Shown here in pieces: positions 1-6,861 of a stretch of DNA of 51,569 nucleotides. The notes below the pieces were generated by a model that was not told the origin of the DNA, ran no database searches, and saw only the letters and a list, made by a program, of their open reading frames with translations. The number at the start of each line of letters is the position of its first letter. Position 1 is the first letter of the stretch. Origin of the DNA: JBBTQJ01 sp038065755 (lineage in GTDB: Bacteria; Patescibacteriota; Minisyncoccia; Minisyncoccales; Staskawiczbacteraceae); contig JBBTQJ010000001.1 in NCBI GenBank assembly GCA_038065755.1, positions 1 through 51,569 on the forward strand. The letters are read 5' to 3'. The position numbers were made by a program, and so were the translations under genes.

Positions 1-456
1 TTTTTGTATGTTGTCGTGCCTTTTCTGCAAATCTTCTGAAATCTCTTTTTTGTTTTTTATAAAATAATCATAAATTGCTTCTGTCAAAGCGTCTACTGCT
101 AAAACCGAACAATGATATTTTATTTTAGGAAGTCCGTCCAACGAATCTATAACATTGTCTTTGGTAATTCTTAGCGCTTCTTTAATTGTTTTTCCTTTTA
201 CCAAGTCTGTAATTATACTGCTGGTTGATATGGCGGCCACGCATCCAAAGGTTTCAAATTTAATGTCTTTAATTACCTCCTCTTTTTTTCTATTTTCGGC
301 AACTTTGATATAAAGCCACATCACGTCGCCACAGACAATATTACCTACCTTGCCAATTCCGTCAGCGTTTTTAATTTTCCCATAATTATGCGGATTTTTA
401 AAAGTTTCCAAAACTTTTTTAGTATATAATCCTTGGCAAACATTATTATTTTTCAT
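1..456 (-). CDS. iscU: Fe-S cluster scaffold protein IscU/NifU-like (3' end beyond window)
   Basis: The frame opens with ATG at 456 and stays open to the window edge, giving at least 152 residues. The three scaffold cysteines of IscU are visible: C42 in VCGD, C72 in FGC followed by VAAISTSS, and C116 in HCS. IscU receives sulfur from the cysteine desulfurase and assembles a [2Fe-2S] cluster in the cytosol. The gene lies 26 bases after iscS on the same strand and behind an Rrf2 regulator, the usual minimal Isc/Nif order. The protein is already longer than a 128-residue IscU, so a C-terminal tail exists whose end is not visible. Confidence 0.93.
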   Translation of the reverse strand, partial: MKNNNVCQGLYTKKVLETFKNPHNYGKIKNADGIGKVGNIVCGDVMWLYIKVAENRKKEEVIKDIKFETFGCVAAISTSSIITDLVKGKTIKEALRITKDNVIDSLDGLPKIKYHCSVLAVDALTEAIYDYFIKNKKEISEDLQKRHDNIQK

Positions 457-482
457 ATTTTTTTAATAAAAAATAAAGATAT

Positions 483-1634
483 TTATTTAAATGGTGAAAT
501 GTTTCTTATTTTTTTTACTATTTTAGGCAAAATTCTTAATAAATAATTTATATCTTCTTCTTTGGTAAATCTTCCCAAAGAAATTCTTAAAGAACCGTGA
601 GCCTGCTCTGGCCTCAACCCCGTTGCCAGCAAAACATGGCTTGGCTCTAATTTAAAAGAAGAACAGGCCGATCCCGTGGAAACGGCAATTCCTTCCAAGT
701 CAAGCTGAATTACCAATGATTCCCCCTCTATAAAAGAAAACCAAAAATTAACATTGTTGCAAAGCCGATTTTTTGGCGAACCGTTTAGATGCGAGTCTTT
801 TATTTTTAAAATCCCCTTTATAAGATTATCCCTTAATTTTCTCTGACGTTTGTTTTCTTTTTCCATTTCAAGGTTGCAAATTTCAGCTGCCTTGGCAAAA
901 CCAACTATGGCTGGCACATTAACAGTTGATCCGCGCAATCCATTTTCCTGGCCTCCGCCATGTAAAATCGACTCTATTTTAATTCCTTTTCTAATATATA
1001 AAAGCCCTGCCCCCTTTGGCCCGTATATTTTATGAGAGCTGGCAGTAAGCAGGTCAATGTTCATTTTTTCAACATTAATTGCAATTTTCCCAAAAGATTG
1101 CGAAGCGTCGGTATGAAAACAAATTCCCTTTTTCCTGCAAATTTTTCCAATTTCTTCTATTGGCTCTATTGTGCCAATTTCGTTTGAGGCATGCATTACA
1201 GAAACTAAAATTGTTTCTTCTTTTATGACTAACTCAACGTCTTTTGGGTTTACTGATCCGTATTCATCAACCGGAATTTTTGTTATTTCAAAGCCTTGTT
1301 TTTCAAGCCATTTTGAAGACTCTATAATACAGGGGTGCTCAATTGCAGAAATTATAATATGCTTGCCCCTTTTTTGATTGGCTAAGGCAATCCCCTTAAT
1401 GGCTGTGTTGTTGCTTTCTGTGGCAGAAGAGGTAAAAATAATTTCGTTTGCCTTAGCTCCAATTAACTTGGCCATGGCTTCTCTGTTTTCTTCTAGGGCT
1501 AATTTTGCCTTTTGGCCGAAGGAGTGCAAAGACATTGAGTTGCCAAATTCTTTTGAAAAATATGGCGTCATTGCTTTTAAAACCCTGTTATCAATAGGAG
1601 TGGTTGCGGCATAATCTAAATAAATTCTTTTCAT
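483..1634 (-). CDS. iscS: cysteine desulfurase (IscS/NifS)
   Basis: PLP enzyme that takes sulfur from cysteine and passes it as a persulfide to the scaffold encoded just downstream. At 383 residues it matches the family. The PLP lysine is K202 in SSHKIYGPKGAG, and the catalytic cysteine is C324 in STGSACSS on the mobile loop. The N-terminal LDYAATTP and ATESNN motifs are intact. Its ATG overlaps the stop of the Rrf2 gene as ATGA, which suggests coupled translation. The short class I/II difference between IscS and NifS cannot be settled by eye. Confidence 0.97.
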   Translation of the reverse strand: MKRIYLDYAATTPIDNRVLKAMTPYFSKEFGNSMSLHSFGQKAKLALEENREAMAKLIGAKANEIIFTSSATESNNTAIKGIALANQKRGKHIIISAIEHPCIIESSKWLEKQGFEITKIPVDEYGSVNPKDVELVIKEETILVSVMHASNEIGTIEPIEEIGKICRKKGICFHTDASQSFGKIAINVEKMNIDLLTASSHKIYGPKGAGLLYIRKGIKIESILHGGGQENGLRGSTVNVPAIVGFAKAAEICNLEMEKENKRQRKLRDNLIKGILKIKDSHLNGSPKNRLCNNVNFWFSFIEGESLVIQLDLEGIAVSTGSACSSFKLEPSHVLLATGLRPEQAHGSLRISLGRFTKEEDINYLLRILPKIVKKIRNISPFK

Positions 1635-2053
1635 TTTATTAAATCTTTTAATTTTATTGCTCTTAATGTTTTATTTAAAGAGTTTTCTATTTTTATCCAA
1701 ACATTTTTTGAAATGCATTTTTTTGACCTGCCGCATAAATTACAGTCAACTAACGATGTTTTTCCTTCCAAAGAAGAAACAATATCTGCCAAACTGATTT
1801 TAATGGGCGTTTTTGCCAAAAAATATCCTCCCTGAACTCCCTTTTTTCCTTTTACTAATTTTTCTCTTTCCAATTGAGAAATTATCTTTTCTAAAAAATC
1901 AAAAGGAATTCCCTCTTTTTCAGAGATTATTTTTACAGAAAAAACCCGTCTTTTGCCCGCTTGCGTCTGCAGACCATCTGCCAAATTATAATTTTTTGCG
2001 AGAAAAACCATTGCCCTTAAACCATACTGCGATTTTTTTGATATTTTTATCAT
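1631..2053 (-). CDS. Rrf2-family transcriptional regulator (IscR-like)
   Basis: I take the ATG at 2053 (MIKISKKSQYGLRAM) because Rrf2 proteins start with this helix; an upstream ATG at 2089 would add 12 residues lying in a terminator hairpin. An N-terminal winged helix is followed by three cysteines, C104, C107 and C113, in DCNLCGRSKKC. These sit where IscR binds an Fe-S cluster, although the spacing (x2, x5) differs from IscR's. It heads the iscS-iscU operon and probably senses Fe-S status to control it. CymR-type regulators lack these cysteines. Confidence 0.9.
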   Translation of the reverse strand: MIKISKKSQYGLRAMVFLAKNYNLADGLQTQAGKRRVFSVKIISEKEGIPFDFLEKIISQLEREKLVKGKKGVQGGYFLAKTPIKISLADIVSSLEGKTSLVDCNLCGRSKKCISKNVWIKIENSLNKTLRAIKLKDLIK

Positions 2054-2078
2054 AATTTGATAAATTCGCCACAAATTA

Positions 2079-2103
2079 AAAGCCGACAATAATTGTCGGC
2101 TTT
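2079..2103 (-). terminator. intrinsic terminator after the methylase gene
   Basis: Perfect 12-base inverted arms (AAAGCCGACAAT and its complement) around one base. Read on the minus strand this is a GC stem followed by TTTTAATTT. It ends the fur-sod-HD-methylase run and separates it from the Rrf2 operon. It could also double as an Rrf2 operator, since it lies just upstream of that gene. Confidence 0.7.
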
Positions 2104-2136
2104 ATCATAGCAAAATCAAAAACCTGTGTCAACTCT

Positions 2137-2595
2137 TCATTTTCTATATTTATTTATTTCATAACCGGCTATGCCAAAAGATACCGCAACATTTAATGAT
2201 TCTTTTTTTCCTTGCATTGGCAAATAAATAATTTTGTCTGATTTATTTAATATTTTTTTTGATATTCCCCTCACCTCGTTGCCCACTATTAAGGCCAAGG
2301 GAAATTTTGGCTTGAATTTTGTGTATTCAATTGCCTTTTTATTCTGTTCTAGAGCAACTATTTGAAAATTTTTTTTCTTTAAATTATCTAAAACCCTCCA
2401 TGTCTGCTTTTGGTGTTCAAAAGAAATTATTTTTTCCGCCCCCAGAGCGGTTTTAGATATTTTATTATGCGGCGGTTTTCCGGAAATTCCGCAAAGAAAA
2501 ATTTTATTTATTTCCAGGGCGTCTGCTGTCCTAAAAACAGACCCTATGTTTTCTAAACTTCTTATATTGTCACAAACAACATAAAAACCCTTCAT
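2137..2595 (-). CDS. SpoU/TrmH-family RNA 2'-O-methyltransferase
   Basis: A 152-residue SPOUT-fold methylase that uses SAM to methylate a ribose 2'-OH in tRNA or rRNA. All three family motifs are visible: N16 and R22 in NIGSVFRTADA, IVGNEVRG around E107, and LPMQGKKESLNVAVSFGI near the C terminus, which forms the trefoil knot. It has only the catalytic domain, with no N-terminal substrate-binding extension, so the target nucleotide cannot be assigned. It overlaps the HD gene by ATGA and is the last gene of the run. Confidence 0.93.
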   Translation of the reverse strand: MKGFYVVCDNIRSLENIGSVFRTADALEINKIFLCGISGKPPHNKISKTALGAEKIISFEHQKQTWRVLDNLKKKNFQIVALEQNKKAIEYTKFKPKFPLALIVGNEVRGISKKILNKSDKIIYLPMQGKKESLNVAVSFGIAGYEINKYRK

Positions 2596-3260
2596 AAAAG
2601 CCGTGTTTTATTTATTATCAAACCAAAATTATATTCTAAAAATTCTGCTGCTTTCCGGCAAAAAACCATTCTCTCTGTAAAAATTTCAAAATATTCCAAA
2701 ATGGGCACAAAACTAGTGTCGATTTCAAGGGTTAGGGTAATTCTTTTTTCGTCTGTGTTTAATTTTAGTTCGCTTTTTGTGGTGGCGTAATTAACCCTGT
2801 CGTGAATATCCGATTTAATGTCTTTTATTTTTTTTACCAGCACCCTAGAACGATGCACATCCGACTTGTCGGCCAAAACAACAATAGCCGCTATTTTATT
2901 TACAAAATTTATATCTTCCTGCTGTTTGTCGTGGTTTGATATTGCCTGCATAACAACCGCCATTTCATCTGGAGCAAAATTATCTTTAAAAATCTGATGA
3001 AAAAGCAAGGCGGCAAAATAATTGTGGTGGCTCCGGCTTAAAAAATTTCCCATATCATGGCAAAAAGCGGAAATTGCCGATAGCTCTTGTTGTCTTTTCG
3101 GCAATCCTATTTCTTTTGCAATATTTTCCGCCCTTTCTGCCACAAGGTTTAAATGCCTTAGTCCGTGGTCTGTAAAAGAAAGGGCAGATAAAGTTTTTTC
3201 TGTTTGTTTCACAAACTCTAAAACCTGCGGATTATTTTTAACGTCTTCGAGTGTTGTCAT
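2592..3260 (-). CDS. HD-domain phosphohydrolase
   Basis: The HD motif is H68-D69 in AFCHDMGN, with an upstream metal histidine in DHGLRH and a downstream NHDKQQ segment. Such proteins hydrolyse phosphoesters or nucleotides; the substrate here is unknown. I choose the ATG at 3260 (MTTLEDVK, 222 residues). An ATG nine bases upstream lies in the tail of a repeat element, and that tail also occurs at 4021 where no gene starts. The gene sits between superoxide dismutase and the SpoU methylase. Confidence 0.85.
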   Translation of the reverse strand: MTTLEDVKNNPQVLEFVKQTEKTLSALSFTDHGLRHLNLVAERAENIAKEIGLPKRQQELSAISAFCHDMGNFLSRSHHNYFAALLFHQIFKDNFAPDEMAVVMQAISNHDKQQEDINFVNKIAAIVVLADKSDVHRSRVLVKKIKDIKSDIHDRVNYATTKSELKLNTDEKRITLTLEIDTSFVPILEYFEIFTERMVFCRKAAEFLEYNFGLIINKTRLL

Positions 3261-3267
3261 AAAATTC

Positions 3268-3331
3268 ATCGGGTTAAATAATTTTCAGCAAAGCTGAAAA
3301 TCAAAATCCAAAGGATTTTATTTAACCCGAT
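3268..3331 (-). repeat. folded intercistronic repeat, copy 1
   Basis: The terminal 13-base arms (ATCGGGTTAAATA and its exact complement) enclose two further hairpins, 3281-3301 (9-bp stem, 3-base loop) and 3303-3319 (7-bp stem). The transcript would fold as a three-way junction. It fills the gap between the dismutase stop and the HD gene. A second copy is at 3967-4024. Confidence 0.85.
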
Positions 3332-3351
3332 TAAAAATTTAATAATATATT

Positions 3352-3957
3352 TTATTCTTTAAACCTTTCTTCTATTTCCTGCCAGTTTGCTATATTCCAA
3401 AAAGCTTCAACAAATTTTGCCCTGTCTGATTTGTAATCTAAATAATAAGAGTGCTCCCAAACGTCTAATGCCAGCAATATCTTTTGTTCTGGATAAAAAT
3501 TCATATTATGCTTTTCTATTTGTATTATAGATAAGTTGCCGTGTTCTTTATGGTAGGCTAAAATAGCCCAGCCGGATCCCTCTACAGATTTAGCTGTTTC
3601 TGAAAATTCTTTTTTGAATCTTTCAAAACTGCCAAATTCATCTTCAATAGCTTTTAAAACTTCCCCTCCCGGCAAATTTTTCCCTAAGCTGGCCGGAGCC
3701 ATATTTTTCCAAAATATTTCGTGTAAAATATGGCCGGCCACATTGAAGGAAAAAGATTTTAGAATTGACTTTTGGTCTAAGTCTTGGTTGTTTTTTCTGG
3801 CTTCCCATATTTTTTCCAATAAAGCATTGGCGTTATCAACATACGACTTATGATGAATCTTATGATGCAAAGTTAAAACCTGCTCTGATATATATGGCTC
3901 TAATTCATTATATTTATATTTTAATTCCGGTAATTTATAAAAATTTTTGTTTTCCAT
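3352..3957 (-). CDS. sod: Fe/Mn superoxide dismutase
   Basis: Converts superoxide to peroxide and oxygen. The 201-residue chain shows all four metal ligands: H31 in LTLHHKIHHKSY, H79 in GHILHEIFW, D165 and H169 in LDVWEHSYYLDY. Second-sphere positions are G75, as in Mn enzymes, and a His (H150, IEKHNMN) in the region where a glutamine is usual, so the metal cannot be called from sequence. No signal peptide is seen, so it is cytosolic. It follows a Fur/PerR-like regulator, which fits peroxide- or metal-responsive control. Confidence 0.96.
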   Translation of the reverse strand: MENKNFYKLPELKYKYNELEPYISEQVLTLHHKIHHKSYVDNANALLEKIWEARKNNQDLDQKSILKSFSFNVAGHILHEIFWKNMAPASLGKNLPGGEVLKAIEDEFGSFERFKKEFSETAKSVEGSGWAILAYHKEHGNLSIIQIEKHNMNFYPEQKILLALDVWEHSYYLDYKSDRAKFVEAFWNIANWQEIEERFKE

Positions 3958-3966
3958 AATTTTTTT

Positions 3967-4024
3967 ATCGGGTTAAATAGCGCTTCGCGCTATTTTTTTG
4001 CGAAACAAAATTATTTAACCCGAT
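3967..4024 (+). repeat. folded intercistronic repeat, copy 2
   Basis: It has the same 13-base ends as the copy at 3268 and also encloses two hairpins: 3978-3992 (TAGCGC, loop TTC) and 3996-4010 (TTTTG, loop CGAAA). The inner sequences are unrelated to copy 1, so the architecture rather than the sequence is conserved. A shared tail GATGAATTTTAT follows on this strand, whereas in copy 1 it follows on the minus strand. The two are therefore in opposite orientation, one on each side of the dismutase gene. Confidence 0.85.
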
Positions 4025-4029
4025 GAATT

Positions 4030-4431
4030 TTATTTTTTCCTGCACTTTTTGCATATTCCATAAAAATAAATCCTGTAACTGTTGATTTTTCCAAACTTTG
4101 ATTTTTTATTTTTTATAATCTTGCAATCAGAACACTCGTTAAAAACATCAAAAACAGAGCTGCATCCTTGGCATATAAAATGGCTGTGGTTTGAAAGGTC
4201 TCCATCAAAAAAAGTAATGTCTTTTGTGGAAATTTCCTGAACTTCTCCTTTTTTTTTCAAACTGCCCAAAATTCTGTAAACTGTTCCCTGGCTTATCTGC
4301 GGAAGAGCCCTTTTAACGTCTGTGTAAACTTTTTGGGCCGAAGGGTGAATTTTTGTGTTTTTTAGATAATCCAGAATAATTTTTTTTTGCGAAGTCATTC
4401 TTTCTTCTGCTAAAAAAATATCCTTTGCCAT
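4030..4431 (-). CDS. Fur-family regulator (PerR/Fur-like)
   Basis: A 133-residue winged-helix regulator with the family's GTVYRILGSLKKKG recognition helix near residues 49-62. The structural zinc site is C87-x2-C90 and C127-x2-C130. The sensory HSHF segment lies at 82-85. Its position directly before superoxide dismutase argues for a PerR- or Fur-like stress role, but the family member cannot be fixed from sequence alone. A good promoter lies 40-70 bases upstream of its ATG. Confidence 0.9.
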   Translation of the reverse strand: MAKDIFLAEERMTSQKKIILDYLKNTKIHPSAQKVYTDVKRALPQISQGTVYRILGSLKKKGEVQEISTKDITFFDGDLSNHSHFICQGCSSVFDVFNECSDCKIIKNKKSKFGKINSYRIYFYGICKKCRKK

Positions 4432-4473
4432 AGTTTTTATTATTTTTTATTGCCGATAATTATTACTTATTAG

Positions 4474-4502
4474 ATTTTATTATTGTTAAGAAACCCCGTC
4501 AA
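4474..4502 (-). promoter_or_regulatory. sigma-70 promoter of the fur-sod run
   Basis: On the minus strand TTGACG (4502-4497) is separated by 17 bases from TAAAAT (4479-4474). It lies about 40 bases before the fur ATG. The AT-rich leader has no clear Fur or PerR box. Confidence 0.65.
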
Positions 4503-4537
4503 TACCCTGTCCTGTGGATAACTTATTTAAAACTATG

Positions 4538-4804
4538 CTATTTTTTTTCTTCCTCGGCAGATTTAACAAAATAAAGAGTGGCTAAAACTATGATAATTGT
4601 CACTAAAAAAGCATAAATTAATTTGGCTAAAATGCTGTCTTTGTTCAGCGGAAAAAGATATTCTATTAAAGTTTTTATGGCGTCGTTCTATGCAAGGCCA
4701 ACAACAAAGCCTAAAGCCGCCAATATATATCCTGCTGTTTTCTCTTTGACTTCTCTTCTCAGCCTTTCCTGCCCGTCTTTTATTTTTCTTTTTATTGTAT
4801 TCAT
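4538..4804 (-). pseudogene. DUF5654-family membrane protein with an in-frame amber codon
   Basis: Reading from the ATG at 4804 gives an 88-codon frame with one TAG at codon 39 (4690-4688). Around it the protein reads GYILAALGFVVGLA, stop, NDAIKTLIEYLF, then a hydrophobic helix. Known DUF5654 proteins carry a conserved Trp in GLAWNDA, so the stop equals a TGG-to-TAG change. Charged ends and two membrane segments are otherwise intact. The ATG overlaps the tgt stop as ATGA. Either it is a recently inactivated gene, a strain variant or sequence error, or the amber codon is read through. Confidence 0.82.
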
Positions 4805-5943
4805 ATTTCTCCTTTTTTAATTTTTTCTCTTATATCTTCTATAAAAGAATTAAAATAAAAAAGGTTATGAAAGGTTAATAATTTTAAAGCAGTAATCTCG
4901 CCGGCTTTCAACAAATGGCAAATATAATCTTTTTTATAATTAAGACAGACGGGACAAATGCATTCTTTGTCTAACGGCTCTCTTTTTTTTAAAAACTTTG
5001 TTTGTTTTAAATTTAATTTCCCTTCTGAAGTAAAAGCAATTCCACGCCTTGCATAATGAGTCGGCACCGTACAATCAAATAAATCAATGCCAAGTTTTAT
5101 AATATCTTTTATATTTTCCAAGTGTCCTACTCCAAGCATATGCCGCGGTTTTCTTTCGTTAATTATTGGCATGAACCAATTTAATATTTTTTTTGTGCCG
5201 CTTCTTTCGCGCCATAAATCTCCGCCTATCCCAAATCCGTCAAAATCAAGTGAATTTATAAATTTTGCGCTCTTTTGCCTTAAATCTCTGAATTCGGACC
5301 CTTGAATTATTCCAAAAATTGCCTGATTTGATTTTTTTATTTTTAAACAAATTCCCGCCCATTTATGGGTTCTATCAACTGATTTTTTTACATAATCATA
5401 ATCTGCCAGCGGCGGAGTGCATTCGTCAAAAGAAAAAATGATATCAGCTCCTAATTCTTCCTGAATTTTTATTGATTCTTCTGGCCCCATAAATAATTCT
5501 CTCCCGTCAATAAAAGATTTAAAAAAAACTCCGTCAGAAGTAATTTTTAAAGATTTTGGCCGGCTAGATTTTCCGATTATCTTTTTGTTATCTGCGCCTT
5601 TGCCTAAAAATTTTGTAACTCCGAAATCTTTGCCGAATCCCAAAGAAAAAACCTGAAAACCGCCCGAGTCTGTCATTAAGGGCTTTTTCCAATTCATAAA
5701 CTTGTGCAGACCCCCTGATTTTTCTATTACTTTTTCTCCCGGTTTCAAGTGTAAATGAAAAGTATTAGAAATTAAAATTTGCGATTTAGTTTCTGCCGCC
5801 TCTTCTGAAGTTAAAGTTTTTACCACCGCCTGGGTGGCAACAGGAACCAGGCATGGAGTTTCAATAACCCCGTGGCCAGTTTCTAAAAAACCCAATCTTG
5901 CCCTGTTGTTTTTTGATTTTTTTAAAATTTTAAAACTAATCAT
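4801..5943 (-). CDS. tgt: tRNA-guanine transglycosylase
   Basis: Exchanges guanine 34 of GUN-anticodon tRNAs for a queuosine precursor. The 380-residue chain has the substrate-binding D92SGGFQVFS, the nucleophile D290 in LFDCTVPTHYARRG, and a zinc site C328, C330, C333 and H359. The segment after the nucleophile reads THYARRG where bacterial enzymes usually have TRNARNG, and GIGGDLWRE replaces the usual GGLAVGE, so base preference may differ. No other queuosine gene is in the window. A tRNA-Asn(GUU), a potential substrate, is encoded at 14774-15061. Confidence 0.95.
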   Translation of the reverse strand: MISFKILKKSKNNRARLGFLETGHGVIETPCLVPVATQAVVKTLTSEEAAETKSQILISNTFHLHLKPGEKVIEKSGGLHKFMNWKKPLMTDSGGFQVFSLGFGKDFGVTKFLGKGADNKKIIGKSSRPKSLKITSDGVFFKSFIDGRELFMGPEESIKIQEELGADIIFSFDECTPPLADYDYVKKSVDRTHKWAGICLKIKKSNQAIFGIIQGSEFRDLRQKSAKFINSLDFDGFGIGGDLWRERSGTKKILNWFMPIINERKPRHMLGVGHLENIKDIIKLGIDLFDCTVPTHYARRGIAFTSEGKLNLKQTKFLKKREPLDKECICPVCLNYKKDYICHLLKAGEITALKLLTFHNLFYFNSFIEDIREKIKKGEI

Positions 5944-6018
5944 ATAATAAAAACAAAGAAAATTCCCTTGATATTAACATAGTTTTATAATACTATTTCT
6001 TTATCATCGCCTCAACCC

Positions 6019-6046
6019 TTGACATCTTTTAAATAAAGAGTATAAT
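6019..6046 (+). promoter_or_regulatory. sigma-70 promoter
   Basis: TTGACA and TATAAT, 16 bases apart. The predicted start near 6053 gives a leader of about 97 bases to the zinc protein at 6150. In the leader GCGAC (6106-6110) can pair with GTCGC (6121-6125), or with the AGTCG at 6061, giving two alternative folds. Confidence 0.75.
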
Positions 6047-6149
6047 AAAGATAACTAATAAGTCGAGGTATCTTAGTAGTAAGAAATATCTTAATAATAA
6101 GTAGGGCGACTATTAGAAAGGTCGCTTTATTATTTAAATAAAAAATAAA

Positions 6150-6332
6150 ATGTTTAATAGAAACGATGACCAAAGAGGAGGGTTTGCTCCGCGCCCAATG
6201 GTAAAGGGAAACTGGAAGTGCTCAGAATGCGGAACAGAAATCACAGAACTTCCTTTTGAACCAGCCCAAGATAGGCCAATTTACTGCAGAGAGTGCTGGT
6301 CTAAAAAGAAACCTCCAAGATTCAGCAGATAA
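6150..6332 (+). CDS. small CxxC...CxxC zinc-binding protein
   Basis: A 60-residue protein with C24-x2-C27 (WKCSEC) and C46-x2-C49 (YCREC), forming one zinc ribbon. The N terminus is Arg/Gly/Asn rich. Proteins of this type are common as lone genes in Patescibacteria; the function is not established, with nucleic-acid or ribosome binding a guess. It has its own promoter, a long leader, no SD sequence, and a terminator directly after it, so it is a monocistronic and probably abundant transcript. Confidence 0.8.
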   Translation: MFNRNDDQRGGFAPRPMVKGNWKCSECGTEITELPFEPAQDRPIYCRECWSKKKPPRFSR

Positions 6333-6350
6333 ATATCTTTGAATCGCAAA

Positions 6351-6385
6351 AAAAACAGCCCTGAGTTTATCGAGGGGTTGTTTTT
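6351..6385 (+). terminator. intrinsic terminator
   Basis: AAAACAGCCCT pairs with AGGGGTTGTTTT across an 11-base loop, followed by a T run. It ends the zinc-protein transcript. Confidence 0.8.
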
Positions 6386-6468
6386 TTGTGTATTTTTTTC
6401 AGAATAAACTTATTAACACTTTTTTATTTTTTAAAAAATTGCTATTATTAAAAATATATTTTAAATAT

Positions 6469-6861
6469 ATGGAAATTTTTCCGGCGAAAAAAATAAAAAT
6501 AGTTGAAATAAAAGGCAAAGGAAGGGGCGTTATGGCGATTGAAAGCATTGAGAAAGATGAAATTATAGAATTCTGCCCCATTATATTTATTTCGGAAAAA
6601 GAAGCGTCTTTTTTTGAAAAAGAAGGAACCATCTTAAAATTTTATTGGCTTTTGCAACCCGAAACTAAAAAATCGTGCTTGATGCTGGGATACGGATCTT
6701 TATACAACCACAGCAAAAATCCCAACGCAGAGGTAGATTATGATATAAACGAATTAAAAGATTATTTATTTTTCAGGGCTTTAAAAAAAATAGAAGCCGG
6801 TGAAGAAATTGTTTTTGACTATCAATTTGACGACGATAAAGAAGAATTTTTAAAAAAATGA
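6469..6861 (+). CDS. SET-domain protein
   Basis: I take the ATG at 6469 (MEIFPAKKIKI, 130 residues); an upstream in-frame ATG at 6388 would add 27 hydrophobic residues read from the AT-rich promoter zone. SET motifs are visible in order: KGKGRGVMA, SLYNHSKNPNAEVDY and GEEIVFDYQF. SET domains transfer methyl groups from SAM to lysines. No pre-SET or post-SET cysteines are present. Its stop overlaps the following ATP-grasp gene as ATGA, so the two are probably translated together and may act on the same target. Confidence 0.87.
   Translation: MEIFPAKKIKIVEIKGKGRGVMAIESIEKDEIIEFCPIIFISEKEASFFEKEGTILKFYWLLQPETKKSCLMLGYGSLYNHSKNPNAEVDYDINELKDYLFFRALKKIEAGEEIVFDYQFDDDKEEFLKK

Noticed and set aside
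4513..4521. Perfect DnaA box (TTATCCACA on the minus strand), with another loose match (TTATTCACA) at 9807-9815
   Set aside because: The two boxes are isolated and 5 kb apart, with no cluster, no AT-rich unwinding site and no dnaA or dnaN gene. Not an origin.
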